Of a stretch of 12,659 nt of DNA, positions 1-7,225 are shown piece after piece; the first letter of the stretch is position 1; the number at the start of each line of letters is the position of its first letter. The DNA lies in assembly GCA_000432255.1 (NCBI GenBank), contig HF989897.1, forward strand, positions 1 through 12,659, given 5' to 3'. Source of the stretch: Acholeplasma sp. CAG:878 (GTDB lineage Bacteria > Bacillota_I > Bacilli_A > RF39 > UBA660). A program made the position numbers and the translations under genes. Under the pieces are notes generated by a model. It was given only the letters and a program-made list of their open reading frames with translations. It was not told the DNA's origin and searched no databases.

Positions 1-672
1 ATTATGACTTTTATTTATAACAATTTTTTTATTGTTTTGAAAAATCAAAAAATTATTTTGATAAGAAAAATTAATATTGTTTAAATATAAGAAATTAGCA
101 ATTTCTAAATCTTTAATATTTTTAACTTTTATATTATTAAGAGTTATCAAATTATTTTTATATTTAATATAATCGTTAAAATATAATATAATGTTTTTTA
201 AAGCACTAAATGGTATATTGTTAAAATAATTGTTTATAACATTGTAAGAATTAACTACTTTATAATTTATATTATTTTGTTTTAAAATATCTAATCCTAA
301 TTTGTGAAATGTACATATTTTGGCAGGAATTTTAAATTCTTTATTTATCTTATCAATCAATTCAAGTACGGCTTTATTTGTAAAAGATATTATCAATATT
401 TCTTCTGGTTTTATATTTTTAATTTCTACTAAATACTTTACTTTTGCCGCTAGGGTTGTTGTTTTGCCAGCACCTGCTCCTGCTATTACTAAATTATAAT
501 CTTCATCAGTTAAAATCACTTTTCTTTGTTCTTCATCTAATATAATATCATCAAATATATTATCAAAATAATCTTTTAATTCTATTAACTTTTCATTAAT
601 AAAATTATTATTGCTTTCTTCTATATTTCCTTTATAGTTAATTTTTTTAGCATCTTTTCTTGATAAATACAT
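1..672 (-). CDS. UvrD/Rep-type superfamily 1 helicase, N-terminal part (cut by window edge)
   Basis: ATP-dependent DNA helicase of the UvrD/Rep superfamily, probably closest to the helicase IV-like branch. The 224 visible codons run open to base 1, so the C-terminal motor motifs lie outside. A Q-motif-like LDEEQRKVI is at about residues 45-53, Walker A AGAGAGKTTT at about 64-73, motif Ia EEILIISFTNKA just after it, and a motif Ib-like CTFHKLG follows. The stretch ending in IANFLYLNNI resembles the segment of helicase IV-like proteins that leads into an inserted nuclease-like region; this is from memory of the family. The start is the ATG at 670-672 with GGAGG at 676-680, only three bases away, which is short but the only plausible site. 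A well-formed promoter lies just upstream, so it is probably transcribed separately from the spoIIP-like unit. The family is sure; the subfamily is moderate. Confidence 0.85.
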   Translation of the reverse strand, partial: MYLSRKDAKKINYKGNIEESNNNFINEKLIELKDYFDNIFDDIILDEEQRKVILTDEDYNLVIAGAGAGKTTTLAAKVKYLVEIKNIKPEEILIISFTNKAVLELIDKINKEFKIPAKICTFHKLGLDILKQNNINYKVVNSYNVINNYFNNIPFSALKNIILYFNDYIKYKNNLITLNNIKVKNIKDLEIANFLYLNNINFSYQNNFLIFQNNKKIVINKSHN

Positions 673-705
673 ATACCTCCTACCTACACTATATGTTGTT
701 TAAAT

Positions 706-734
706 ATTATATAATAAATTGTTTATTTAAACAA
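706..734 (-). promoter_or_regulatory. Sigma-A-type promoter of the helicase gene
   Basis: Read on the minus strand: a -35 box TTGTTT (729-734), a 17-base spacer, and a perfect -10 box TATAAT (706-711). The predicted start is near 699, giving a leader of about 27 bases that ends in the GGAGG site. It sits between the terminator of the upstream gene and the helicase start codon. Confidence 0.7.
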
Positions 735-735
735 G

Positions 736-757
736 AAAAAAATAGTTTTAACTATTT
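736..757 (-). terminator. Weak rho-independent terminator after the yqxA-like gene
   Basis: On the minus strand an inverted repeat AAATAGTT / AACTATTT (740-757) with almost no loop spans the TAA stop of the small membrane protein and is followed by a run of T (736-742). The stem has only one G-C pair, so termination may be incomplete. Confidence 0.5.
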
Positions 758-1098
758 GATTCAGTAACTACTTCATTAATCGAATTAAAGAATTTCTCAA
801 CACTAACTTTAACCACATCAGAAATTCCGTTAGAAATTTTTAAACCAACTCCTGATAATTTTGTTTGGTAGTTTTTATCAGTGTTTAATAAATAGTCTTC
901 TAAAGAAATATCTTTTCCTGCTTTAACATCTTGTTCAAATTTTTTTATTTGTTCTTGTGTTAGTGTGGCTTGTTCATGTTTTTTATATTCATAATATCCG
1001 TATTTGTTACTAATATAAGTAGTTATATATATTGTAAAACTAATTCCTAAAAGCAATCTAAATATTTTAGTTTGTATTTTAGTTTTAGACTCTTTCAT
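748..1098 (-). CDS. Small membrane protein in the YqxA position after spoIIP
   Basis: A 116-residue protein with a basic N-terminus, one hydrophobic segment at about residues 12-31, and a hydrophilic tail that would lie outside the membrane. The tail contains an EQIKKFEQDVKAGKDI segment and ends in an amphipathic part (SGVGLKISNGISDVVK) like the C-terminal region I recall for YqxA (DUF3679) proteins. The start ATG overlaps the TGA of the spoIIP-like gene by four bases (ATGA), with GAGGAG seven bases upstream, so the two are translationally coupled. In B. subtilis, spoIIP is likewise followed by yqxA, a small membrane protein of unknown function. Membrane topology is seen directly. YqxA homology is inferred from size, position and weak resemblance, so no symbol is assigned. 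Confidence 0.75.
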   Translation of the reverse strand: MKESKTKIQTKIFRLLLGISFTIYITTYISNKYGYYEYKKHEQATLTQEQIKKFEQDVKAGKDISLEDYLLNTDKNYQTKLSGVGLKISNGISDVVKVSVEKFFNSINEVVTESNS

Positions 1099-1973
1099 AT
1101 ATTCTCCTCGATTGCTTCGACTACCGCATCAATTGTATTTATAACTTCATCAATTGTATTTAATTGACCACCTACTTCTAATAACAATGCATTTTTATTT
1201 AAATCTTGATTGAATGTATCTCTATATTTATCATATATTCCTCTGCTTAAACCTGGATATTTTTTGTTGATAGTATTATTTAATCTTTTTACTAAAGCAA
1301 TATTTGAATCGTAATTGGGATTCATTACAAATAGTATTTTAGCATAACTTTTTCCGTTAATTTTTATAGTCGATAAACTTTTTGATAATGCATCTCTATG
1401 AAGGTCGATTACTAAATCGAAATCGTTATACTTTTCTAATGTTGTTGTTAAAAAATATCTAGTTGCTTGATAACTTTGTTTATAGTTGATATTGTGTTCT
1501 TTTAAGTAATCTGCTACGCTTCTTTCTTCAACTAAAGTTTCAATACCTAAATTATTTAATTTATCTTGCATAATATATGATGCCATCATAACTCCAGGAT
1601 TTATTCCATATTCTAAAAGTCCTTCGCCACTATATTCTTCCCCTTGATGAGTACTATAAATATATACTCTAGGTTTACTTTCTAAACTATTTTGCATGTA
1701 TACAAGTGATGGTTTGTTATTATATGAAAAACTAGATTCTAATAATGTAACCGGTTTGTTTATTTCAACATGGTTAGTCAATTTAATAAATTTAGATATA
1801 ATATTTTTATTTTGTTTTTCATATAAAAGGTGGTAATTAGAATCTTGCAATATTTTTTTTACAAATTCACTATTACCATTTACTAATTTCACATCTGTTA
1901 AAAAATAAGATATAACTTCATAAATTAAAAATAAGCTAAAACCAATTAAAACTAATTTAATAATTTTTTTCAT
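1095..1973 (-). CDS. spoIIP: Stage II sporulation protein P-like amidase
   Basis: A 292-residue membrane-anchored protein of the SpoIIP family, an N-acetylmuramoyl-L-alanine amidase that, with SpoIID, degrades septal peptidoglycan during engulfment. One transmembrane segment lies at about residues 4-25, then a linker, then the amidase domain from about 100 to the end. Visible candidate zinc or catalytic residues are H109 with E112/E113 in STHQGEEY, H192 in IDLHRD, and E266 in LLLEVGG. It is at the short end for SpoIIP, mainly through a short linker. The ATG at 1971-1973 has AAGGAG seven bases upstream. It heads a two-gene unit with the YqxA-like protein, as in B. subtilis, and has a candidate sigma-E-like promoter. 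No SpoIID or SpoIIM is in view. The family call is strong; whether the cell completes sporulation cannot be told from here. Confidence 0.88.
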   Translation of the reverse strand: MKKIIKLVLIGFSLFLIYEVISYFLTDVKLVNGNSEFVKKILQDSNYHLLYEKQNKNIISKFIKLTNHVEINKPVTLLESSFSYNNKPSLVYMQNSLESKPRVYIYSTHQGEEYSGEGLLEYGINPGVMMASYIMQDKLNNLGIETLVEERSVADYLKEHNINYKQSYQATRYFLTTTLEKYNDFDLVIDLHRDALSKSLSTIKINGKSYAKILFVMNPNYDSNIALVKRLNNTINKKYPGLSRGIYDKYRDTFNQDLNKNALLLEVGGQLNTIDEVINTIDAVVEAIEENI

Positions 1974-2001
1974 AGTTAATCTCCTTGTATAATATATTTG
2001 A

Positions 2002-2031
2002 ATTGTATCAAAATATTACTAAATAATATGT
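2002..2031 (-). promoter_or_regulatory. Candidate promoter of spoIIP (sigma-E-like, or extended -10 sigma-A)
   Basis: On the minus strand GATACAAT (2002-2009) matches 7 of 8 bases of the sigma-E -10 CATACAAT as I recall it. ACATATT (2025-2031), 15 bases upstream, is close to the sigma-E -35 KMATATT. Alternatively TGATACAAT (2002-2010) is an extended -10 site for sigma-A; the TTGACA at 2029-2034 is 21 bases away, too far for a normal -35. In B. subtilis spoIIP is sigma-E dependent, so the first reading is attractive but unproven. Confidence 0.4.
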
Positions 2032-2032
2032 C

Positions 2033-2060
2033 AAAAAAAATAAAAAGCTACTAACTTTTT
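2033..2060 (-). terminator. Rho-independent terminator after the pyrophosphatase gene
   Basis: On the minus strand an 8-bp stem closes AAAAAG...CTTTTT around a short loop (2042-2060), allowing one G-T pair. A run of T follows (2033-2040). It overlaps the TAA stop at 2059-2061 and separates the pyrophosphatase from spoIIP. Confidence 0.65.
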
Positions 2061-3666
2061 ATTTTTCTAATTCTTCCATTAAAACAGGAATTATTTGTTT
2101 TTTTCTAGAAACTATGCCTTTTAAGTATATTCCTTGTTTTATATCTTTGTTTAATACTTTTTCAAATATTAATTTTGAATCTTCATTATATATTAAATAT
2201 GAACCATTGTTTATTACATCAGTTACAAATAAAGCTGTTATTTTATAATTTTGTTCTACTGCTATTTTATTAATCAATGAAACATATTCATCTAATTCAT
2301 CTAAAATAGATGTTACATCTGTTGTATTAATTTGACCAATTCCAATAAAATAATCACCAGCTGTAAATCGTTTAAAATCAGTAAACAATATTTGTTCTTT
2401 AGTTTTACCTACTAGTGAAGAACCAGCTTTAAACATTTCTTTTCCATATTCAATATAATCTATACCAGTAATTTTTTGCAAATCAGCCATTGCTTCTTCA
2501 TCTAATCTTGTTTTAGTTGGAGATTTTAACATAAGTGTATCAGAAATAATACCAGAAATTAGTAATCCTGCTATATTTTTAGGAATAGAAATATTGTTTT
2601 CTTTAAACAAATTATAAACAATTGTACATGTGCTTCCAACTGCCATATTTCTAAAATTTATTGGTCTTGATGTAGACATCGGATTTAATTTATGGTGATC
2701 AACAACTTCAATGATTTCTGCTTCTTCTAAATAATCAACACTTTGTTCTTTTTCGTTATGATCAACTAAAATAACTTGTTTTGGTTTTTTTTCGATTAAA
2801 CCAATCATTCTAAGCATTCCAACACATTCATTTTTATTATTTAAAATAGGATAATTAGTATGTTTGTATTTACGAGCTTTTTCTTCAAAATTAGAGAAAT
2901 AATCACTTGTTTCAAAAGAAATTGGTTCTTTAAAAGAAACTGTTTTAAGATAATTACTTAAATTAATTAACTTTGTTGTTGTGAATGTATCATAATGAGT
3001 TTTAATTATGCTTACTTTATTTTCTTTAGCTAGTTTTAAATGTTCTTCTTTTACTTCACAATCTCCTACAACAACTAATAATTGTATTTTCGAGTTAATA
3101 GCATATTCTAATACACTGTGTCTATCACCAACTATTACTATATCATCGCTATTAAAATTTACTGTTTCTAAAATAGTTGTGCTTTTGTATGAAGCAGCTT
3201 TTACTGTACCTTTAATTTCATCATTAAATCTTAGTACTTCGACTCCATCTATTACTTTAAGTAGTAAATCATAATTAGTATCTAACCTACTAAAGTCTCC
3301 TTCAATTAGTTCTTTAGCGATTTCTTTTAGTGTTACTAAACCAGTTAATTTTTGTAAATTATTAACAATAGGAATACCAGATAACCCATTTTCTTTCATA
3401 TATGAATAACCATCATATATTGATAATCGCTCATTTAAGTAACAATTTTTTTGATATACTAAATCTTTTATTTGTAACTTAACATCATGTAAGTACTTAG
3501 GTTCTTTGAAATCAAATTTGTTTAAAACAAACTTAATTTCATTATTTAAACTTCCTAAAGTCCTTGGTTCAGTTTTATAACCTAATTGATTTTTTAAATA
3601 CGATAAAGCGATACTTGAACAAATTGAATCAGTATCAGGTTTTTTATGTCCAAAAATATAAATCAT
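2059..3666 (-). CDS. ppaC: Manganese-dependent inorganic pyrophosphatase with CBS and DRTGG domains
   Basis: Cytoplasmic family II (DHH-type) pyrophosphatase that hydrolyses pyrophosphate to two phosphates. At 535 residues it is far longer than the ~310-residue plain form because a regulatory insert splits the DHH domain. Metal ligands are visible as H7, D11 and D13 in GHKKPDTDS, D302 in VDHNE, the DHH signature D323-H325, and D376 in SDT. The insert reads as CBS (about 60-125), DRTGG (about 130-235, with VIVGDRHS), then CBS (about 240-295); in this class adenine nucleotides inhibit or activate through the CBS pair. The DHHA2 substrate-binding domain ends with SRKKQ (520-524). The ATG has AAGGTG seven bases upstream and its own promoter, while a terminator closes the gene, so it is probably monocistronic. 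In B. subtilis this gene is not between gpr and spoIIP. Confidence 0.93.
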   Translation of the reverse strand: MIYIFGHKKPDTDSICSSIALSYLKNQLGYKTEPRTLGSLNNEIKFVLNKFDFKEPKYLHDVKLQIKDLVYQKNCYLNERLSIYDGYSYMKENGLSGIPIVNNLQKLTGLVTLKEIAKELIEGDFSRLDTNYDLLLKVIDGVEVLRFNDEIKGTVKAASYKSTTILETVNFNSDDIVIVGDRHSVLEYAINSKIQLLVVVGDCEVKEEHLKLAKENKVSIIKTHYDTFTTTKLINLSNYLKTVSFKEPISFETSDYFSNFEEKARKYKHTNYPILNNKNECVGMLRMIGLIEKKPKQVILVDHNEKEQSVDYLEEAEIIEVVDHHKLNPMSTSRPINFRNMAVGSTCTIVYNLFKENNISIPKNIAGLLISGIISDTLMLKSPTKTRLDEEAMADLQKITGIDYIEYGKEMFKAGSSLVGKTKEQILFTDFKRFTAGDYFIGIGQINTTDVTSILDELDEYVSLINKIAVEQNYKITALFVTDVINNGSYLIYNEDSKLIFEKVLNKDIKQGIYLKGIVSRKKQIIPVLMEELEK

Positions 3667-3684
3667 TTAAATCACCTTTTAATA

Positions 3685-3713
3685 CTTATATACTTTTTTG
3701 TGTGTTTTGTCAA
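3685..3713 (-). promoter_or_regulatory. Sigma-A promoter of the pyrophosphatase gene
   Basis: On the minus strand a perfect -35 TTGACA (3708-3713), a 17-base spacer and -10 TATAAG (3685-3690). The predicted transcript would begin near 3678, right at the AAGGTG ribosome-binding site, leaving a leader of only about 12 bases. Confidence 0.75.
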
Positions 3714-3716
3714 GAA

Positions 3717-4982
3717 TTAATTTTTTAAACACCCAACTGGAACAACTAAAACATTATCATCTTTGTATGCCATGTCTGTACCAGTTATAACCATCATAAA
3801 TTCAGGTTCTCCTAATTTTGGCTGATTTTCAATAATCAAATTCCTAAGTTCATTAAGATGCTTGATTGCTTCTTTTATCTTATTTCCACCAAGTTTTACT
3901 TCGATTAAAGCATATTTACCATTATCAAAATGAATTACATTATCACATTCTAATCCATATCTATCACGATAATGTCTTAATGTTCCTCCAATACTATTAA
4001 CATAAACTTTTAAATCCCTATTAACCAAATTTTCAAATAATAACCCAAATGTCTTAATATCGTGTATTACATCATCAACAGTACAAGATAATGCAGCAAC
4101 AGCAAGTGATGGGTCAACCATACTTTTTTTAGGTGATGTTCTAATAGCAGTTTTACTTCTTATATTTGGATTCCATGATTCGATTTCATCAATTATATAT
4201 AATTTTTTTAAAGTTGATAAATAATCCATAATTGTTCTATCTGATACATCTTGATAATTTGCACGAACATCATCATAAAGCGATTGATTAGAATCAATAG
4301 TTGATACTTGTCTTGCATAACTTTTAAGGATTGCTCTAGCCAAATCCGGTTCTCTTTTTACACCATCAATTCTTGAAATATCTGATTCAACTAAAACATC
4401 AATATAACTCTTAGCAACAAGCAAAGAATTTTGATTATCCATTTTTAAAGAGTTAGGCCACCCACCTCGACATAATGCATAAGCAATTTTTTCGTATGTT
4501 AAATCAGTAGTTATTCCATCAATATCTCTATTGCCGCTTAAAATATCGTTAAGAGATATTTTGCCGTTTGAATCACCACTTTCATATAATGTTAATGGGC
4601 GCATTGTAACAAAAGAAAATCTTCCCACCCCACTATGTAGTGTTGAATCTTCTAATGGTGTTGATGAGCCTGTTAAAATGTATTGGTTTGTAAGTCCTGT
4701 ACTATCGATTGAATATCTTACAGCATTCCATAATTTTGGCGCTAATTGCCATTCATCGATAAGTCTAGGTTTATCACCATTTAATAATAATGAAGGTTTA
4801 GTGTTTGCTAATTCAATATAATTGTCTTGTAAGTCTGGATTTTGCATCTCTAAAAAACTTTTAGCAATTTGTTTAGCGCTAGTTGTTTTCCCACACCATT
4901 TAGGTCCTTTTATAACAACTGCTCCTGTTATATTTAGTTTGTTTTTAATTTCTTCATCAACTATTCTATTAATGTATTTCAT
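3717..4982 (-). CDS. AAA ATPase with C-terminal DUF4143 (PD-(D/E)XK-like) region
   Basis: A 421-residue ATP-binding protein of the large, accessory AAA_14/DUF4143 family, whose biological role is generally unknown. Walker A is GPKWCGKTT near residues 26-34; a Walker B-like segment RLIDEWQ and a sensor-like YILTGSS with a downstream GRF follow. The C-terminal half carries a nuclease-fold-like signature: E and D in GLECDNVIHF, then ALIEVKLG. I chose the ATG at 4980-4982 because GGTGA (4987-4991) lies five bases upstream; an in-frame GTG at 4989-4991 is inside that ribosome-binding site and is not the start. The gene has its own promoter preceded by three direct repeats. It interrupts the gpr-spoIIP order of B. 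subtilis and looks like an inserted accessory gene, though no transposase or terminal inverted repeats are visible. Confidence 0.88.
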   Translation of the reverse strand: MKYINRIVDEEIKNKLNITGAVVIKGPKWCGKTTSAKQIAKSFLEMQNPDLQDNYIELANTKPSLLLNGDKPRLIDEWQLAPKLWNAVRYSIDSTGLTNQYILTGSSTPLEDSTLHSGVGRFSFVTMRPLTLYESGDSNGKISLNDILSGNRDIDGITTDLTYEKIAYALCRGGWPNSLKMDNQNSLLVAKSYIDVLVESDISRIDGVKREPDLARAILKSYARQVSTIDSNQSLYDDVRANYQDVSDRTIMDYLSTLKKLYIIDEIESWNPNIRSKTAIRTSPKKSMVDPSLAVAALSCTVDDVIHDIKTFGLLFENLVNRDLKVYVNSIGGTLRHYRDRYGLECDNVIHFDNGKYALIEVKLGGNKIKEAIKHLNELRNLIIENQPKLGEPEFMMVITGTDMAYKDDNVLVVPVGCLKN

Positions 4983-4999
4983 TTCTATCACCTACATAT

Positions 5000-5028
5000 A
5001 TTATATATAAAAATCAACAATATTGCAA
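5000..5028 (-). promoter_or_regulatory. Sigma-A promoter of the DUF4143 ATPase
   Basis: On the minus strand -35 TTGCAA (5023-5028), a 17-base spacer and a perfect -10 TATAAT (5000-5005). The predicted start near 4993 leaves only about 10 bases before the start codon at 4982, including the GGTGA site. The repeat array begins five bases upstream of the -35. Confidence 0.7.
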
Positions 5029-5033
5029 CTTCA

Positions 5034-5095
5034 TTTCATAATTTTGTGGTATTTTGTTTCATAATTTTGTGGCATTTCATTTCATAATTTTGTGA
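5034..5095 (-). repeat. Three direct repeats with exact 23-bp period upstream of the ATPase promoter
   Basis: The 16-mer TTTCATAATTTTGTGG (plus strand) occurs at 5034-5049 and 5057-5072, and with a final A at 5080-5095. Start-to-start distance is exactly 23 bases. Each unit contains a near-palindrome CATAATTTTG, as expected for a dimeric DNA-binding protein. The array would lie at roughly -41 to -102 relative to the predicted ATPase transcript start, typical of an activator array. The third copy extends into the last codons and TGA stop of gpr. There are too few copies and too little spacer for CRISPR. Confidence 0.85.
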
Positions 5096-6116
5096 TAGCA
5101 TTATCATGTAGTGCCATATTTATTCCGTTACCTATAACATCACTTAACTTTTCAATAATGAAATCTATTTCTTTTACTGTAACCATAAAATTATAACCAA
5201 TCGGAGTTAAAACTTCAAAGATTAATTGTTTCATTTCATATTCACTTAAACTTCCAACTATTCCAAATAACTTTTCTTTATCATCTTTTAAAACTTTTAC
5301 ATCCTTTTTTAAGTAATTTGGTTGAATATTAAATAATAGTTTATTTAATGGATTATCAATATTTTGTTTTGAGTACGAATAATGTTTATACATGTAATTA
5401 ATTGTGTCACTTACAATCGTAACAGCATCAACCACTGTTGGAACACCTATCGCTATAACTGGAATACCTACTACTTCTTTGCTAATTTCTTTTCTACTAT
5501 TTGAAACCCCACTACCAGGATGAATTCCTGTGTCAGTTAATTGAATAGTTTTATTTACTCTATCTAACGATTGACTAGCTAAAGCATCAATTACTAAAAC
5601 AAAATCTGGTTTTAGAGTTTCAATTAAACTTAATACTACCTTGCTAGTTTCAATTCCTGTTTGTCCCATAACACCTGGAGCAATCGCAAAAACTCTTCTA
5701 AATCCCTCATCAATTTCTCCAACTTCAAACAAATGATTAGTAACTATAATGTTATTAATCGAATTAGGTCCTAGGGAATCTGGGGTTGATTTATCATTTC
5801 CAAGTCCAACGATTAAACAACTATCATTTTTTTTAATTTTTAACTTTTCTAACATTTTTTTTAAATAAATGCTAAATACCTTTTTAACTTTTTCTTTGTT
5901 GTCATAGTCAGTCACATCATTAAACTCAATTGTAATATAAGTTCCCTCTTTTTTATTTATTCTAATACTTCCACTTTCTAAAACAGTAATTTCTGTAATT
6001 GTTATATCGTCTTCTTTTGCTACCTTTTTAACTATTCCATCTATTTCTTCTGTTACTACATCACTTACTAAATCAGTTCGCATGTTGTATTTTTTTAAAT
6101 CAATTTCATGTTTCAT
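5082..6116 (-). CDS. gpr: Germination protease Gpr (spore endopeptidase, SASP-degrading)
   Basis: A 344-residue spore protease of the GPR family (aspartic-like peptidase family A25), made as a zymogen in the forespore and active at germination on small acid-soluble proteins. Diagnostic blocks are visible: the N-terminal YNMRTDL at about 10-16, matching the autoprocessing region; LGNDKSTPDSLGP (105-117, D113); PGVMGQTGIET (147-157); DFVLVIDALAS (171-181, D177); DTGIHPGSG (195-203); and IPVIAIGVPTVVDAVT. Both conserved aspartates are present and the protein is near full family length. The ATG has TAGGTGA four bases upstream. Gpr divergent from rpsT is the B. subtilis arrangement; here two amidoligase-like genes lie between them. 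Its stop codon falls within the third 23-bp repeat. No clear sigma-F/sigma-G promoter could be assigned in the short upstream gap. Confidence 0.95.
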   Translation of the reverse strand: MKHEIDLKKYNMRTDLVSDVVTEEIDGIVKKVAKEDDITITEITVLESGSIRINKKEGTYITIEFNDVTDYDNKEKVKKVFSIYLKKMLEKLKIKKNDSCLIVGLGNDKSTPDSLGPNSINNIIVTNHLFEVGEIDEGFRRVFAIAPGVMGQTGIETSKVVLSLIETLKPDFVLVIDALASQSLDRVNKTIQLTDTGIHPGSGVSNSRKEISKEVVGIPVIAIGVPTVVDAVTIVSDTINYMYKHYSYSKQNIDNPLNKLLFNIQPNYLKKDVKVLKDDKEKLFGIVGSLSEYEMKQLIFEVLTPIGYNFMVTVKEIDFIIEKLSDVIGNGINMALHDNAITKL

Positions 6117-6168
6117 GTAATCACCTAGAATTAGTTTTGACTTTTTAATATTAATTATGTATAAATTA

Positions 6169-6196
6169 TTGACAATTTATAGAAATGTGTTAGAAT
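6169..6196 (+). promoter_or_regulatory. Sigma-A promoter of the amidoligase-like pair
   Basis: A perfect -35 TTGACA (6169-6174), a 16-base spacer, and -10 TAGAAT (6191-6196) preceded by TG one base upstream (extended -10). The transcript should begin near 6203, which rules out the ATG at 6199 as a start codon and supports the ATG at 6223. Confidence 0.75.
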
Positions 6197-6222
6197 AAAT
6201 GGCAAAAAAGCGAGTGATTGAT

Positions 6223-7224
6223 ATGGATATATTTAATCTAATAAACAAAGATGGAAATGACTGTTTTAAAGATTTTAACGAAAATGATTTACAAGAGTTA
6301 ATAAATAAACTTGAAGAATATTATCTAACATTAAGGGATAAGCTTGGACTTGGTTATGAAACAACTTTTGGTTTTGAAATTGAATTTGAAGATGCTATGA
6401 AAGAAAGAATCGAAAAAAGATTAGCCGATTATTTTGGACAATTTCAAGAAGAAGCTTGGGTTATAGCAAAAGATTTAACTTGTGGTTTTGAAGTTAGAAC
6501 TGATGTTTTAATCGACAACAAAAGGAATTGGCAAGATATAAAAGAAGTTTGTAAAATTGTTAATAAAGATGCTTTTATATCAAGTAAATGTGGTGGGCAT
6601 ATCCATATAGGTGCTCAAACTATGGGAAGTAATCTAAATACATGGTTAAATTTTTTGAAAATATGGTCAACATATGAGAATATAATATTTAGGTTTACAA
6701 GTGGTGAGTTTTTAGCTACAAGACCAAGTGTTATTTTATATGCAGCACCACTTTCAAATACTTTTTGGGAGATTTATAATAAAGCTTTACAAGAAGGACT
6801 AAGCGTAAATGAAATAATTAAAACATTAGGTAAAAAAAGAAATGCGATTAATTTTTTAAATGTAAATAATTTAGAATCATTTGACCACTACAATACTATA
6901 GAATTTAGATGTCCTAACGCAACACTAAATCCAGTTATTTGGCAAAATAATTTAAATTTATTTACTAAATTGATAATGCGTTGTAAAAGTGAAGTTGATT
7001 TAGAATTAATAAATAAAAGACATAGTGAATTAGTAGAAAATGGAATTCCTAATAATTTAAGAGCATACAATGAAACTATTAACTTAAAACAGGCTTTAGA
7101 ATTTTGCGATTTAATCTTTACTAACAATTTAGATAAAGTTTACTTTTTAAAACAATATTTAAAATCATTTAAAATTAGGACTGAACCATATTATAAAGCC
7201 AAGAAATTCACAAGGACGGTTTAA
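6223..7224 (+). CDS. Amidoligase-like protein, copy 1 (glutamine-synthetase-fold ligase family)
   Basis: A predicted ATP-dependent COOH-NH2 ligase of the Amidoligase_2 type, related to glutamine synthetase and gamma-glutamylcysteine synthetase; substrate unknown. Residues are numbered from 6223, giving 333 residues. Motifs: FGFEIEFE (E52, E54, E56), GFEVRTDVL (E90, R92), CGGHIHIG (H126, H128) and IEFRCPN; these acidic, His and Arg positions are what this fold uses for metal, ATP and phosphate. The C-terminal ~60 residues form a helix-rich module shared with copy 2. An in-frame ATG at 6199 is only two bases after the -10 box and has no ribosome-binding site. ATG 6223 has GAGTGA five bases upstream, and its MDIF start lines up with MIFD of copy 2. 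It is followed one base later by copy 2. No glutamyl-transferase-type partner gene is seen. Family call is fair; reaction is inferred. Confidence 0.75.
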   Translation: MDIFNLINKDGNDCFKDFNENDLQELINKLEEYYLTLRDKLGLGYETTFGFEIEFEDAMKERIEKRLADYFGQFQEEAWVIAKDLTCGFEVRTDVLIDNKRNWQDIKEVCKIVNKDAFISSKCGGHIHIGAQTMGSNLNTWLNFLKIWSTYENIIFRFTSGEFLATRPSVILYAAPLSNTFWEIYNKALQEGLSVNEIIKTLGKKRNAINFLNVNNLESFDHYNTIEFRCPNATLNPVIWQNNLNLFTKLIMRCKSEVDLELINKRHSELVENGIPNNLRAYNETINLKQALEFCDLIFTNNLDKVYFLKQYLKSFKIRTEPYYKAKKFTRTV

Positions 7225-7225
7225 A

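Noticed and set aside
3008..3274. Open frame on plus inside the pyrophosphatase gene
   Set aside because: Antisense shadow of a well-conserved gene, with low-complexity Ser/Thr/Leu composition and no ribosome-binding site.
4531..5010. Two open frames on plus inside the ATPase gene (4531-4821, 4822-5010)
   Set aside because: Antisense shadows of the ATPase, without ribosome-binding sites or recognisable domains; the second runs into the ATPase promoter.
3717..5081. ATPase gene as a transposon with defined ends
   Set aside because: No transposase, terminal inverted repeats or target-site duplication could be found around the gene; only the one-sided repeat array is present.
5034..5095. CRISPR array
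   Set aside because: Only three 16-base repeats with 7-base gaps of similar sequence; spacers are far too short and no cas genes are present.
6117..6198. Forespore (sigma-F/sigma-G) promoter for gpr
   Set aside because: Only fragments such as CATAAT are seen, without a matching -35 at proper spacing; the AT-rich sequence makes chance matches likely.
6888..7127. Open frame on minus inside amidoligase copy 1
   Set aside because: Antisense shadow of conserved coding sequence, with no ribosome-binding site.
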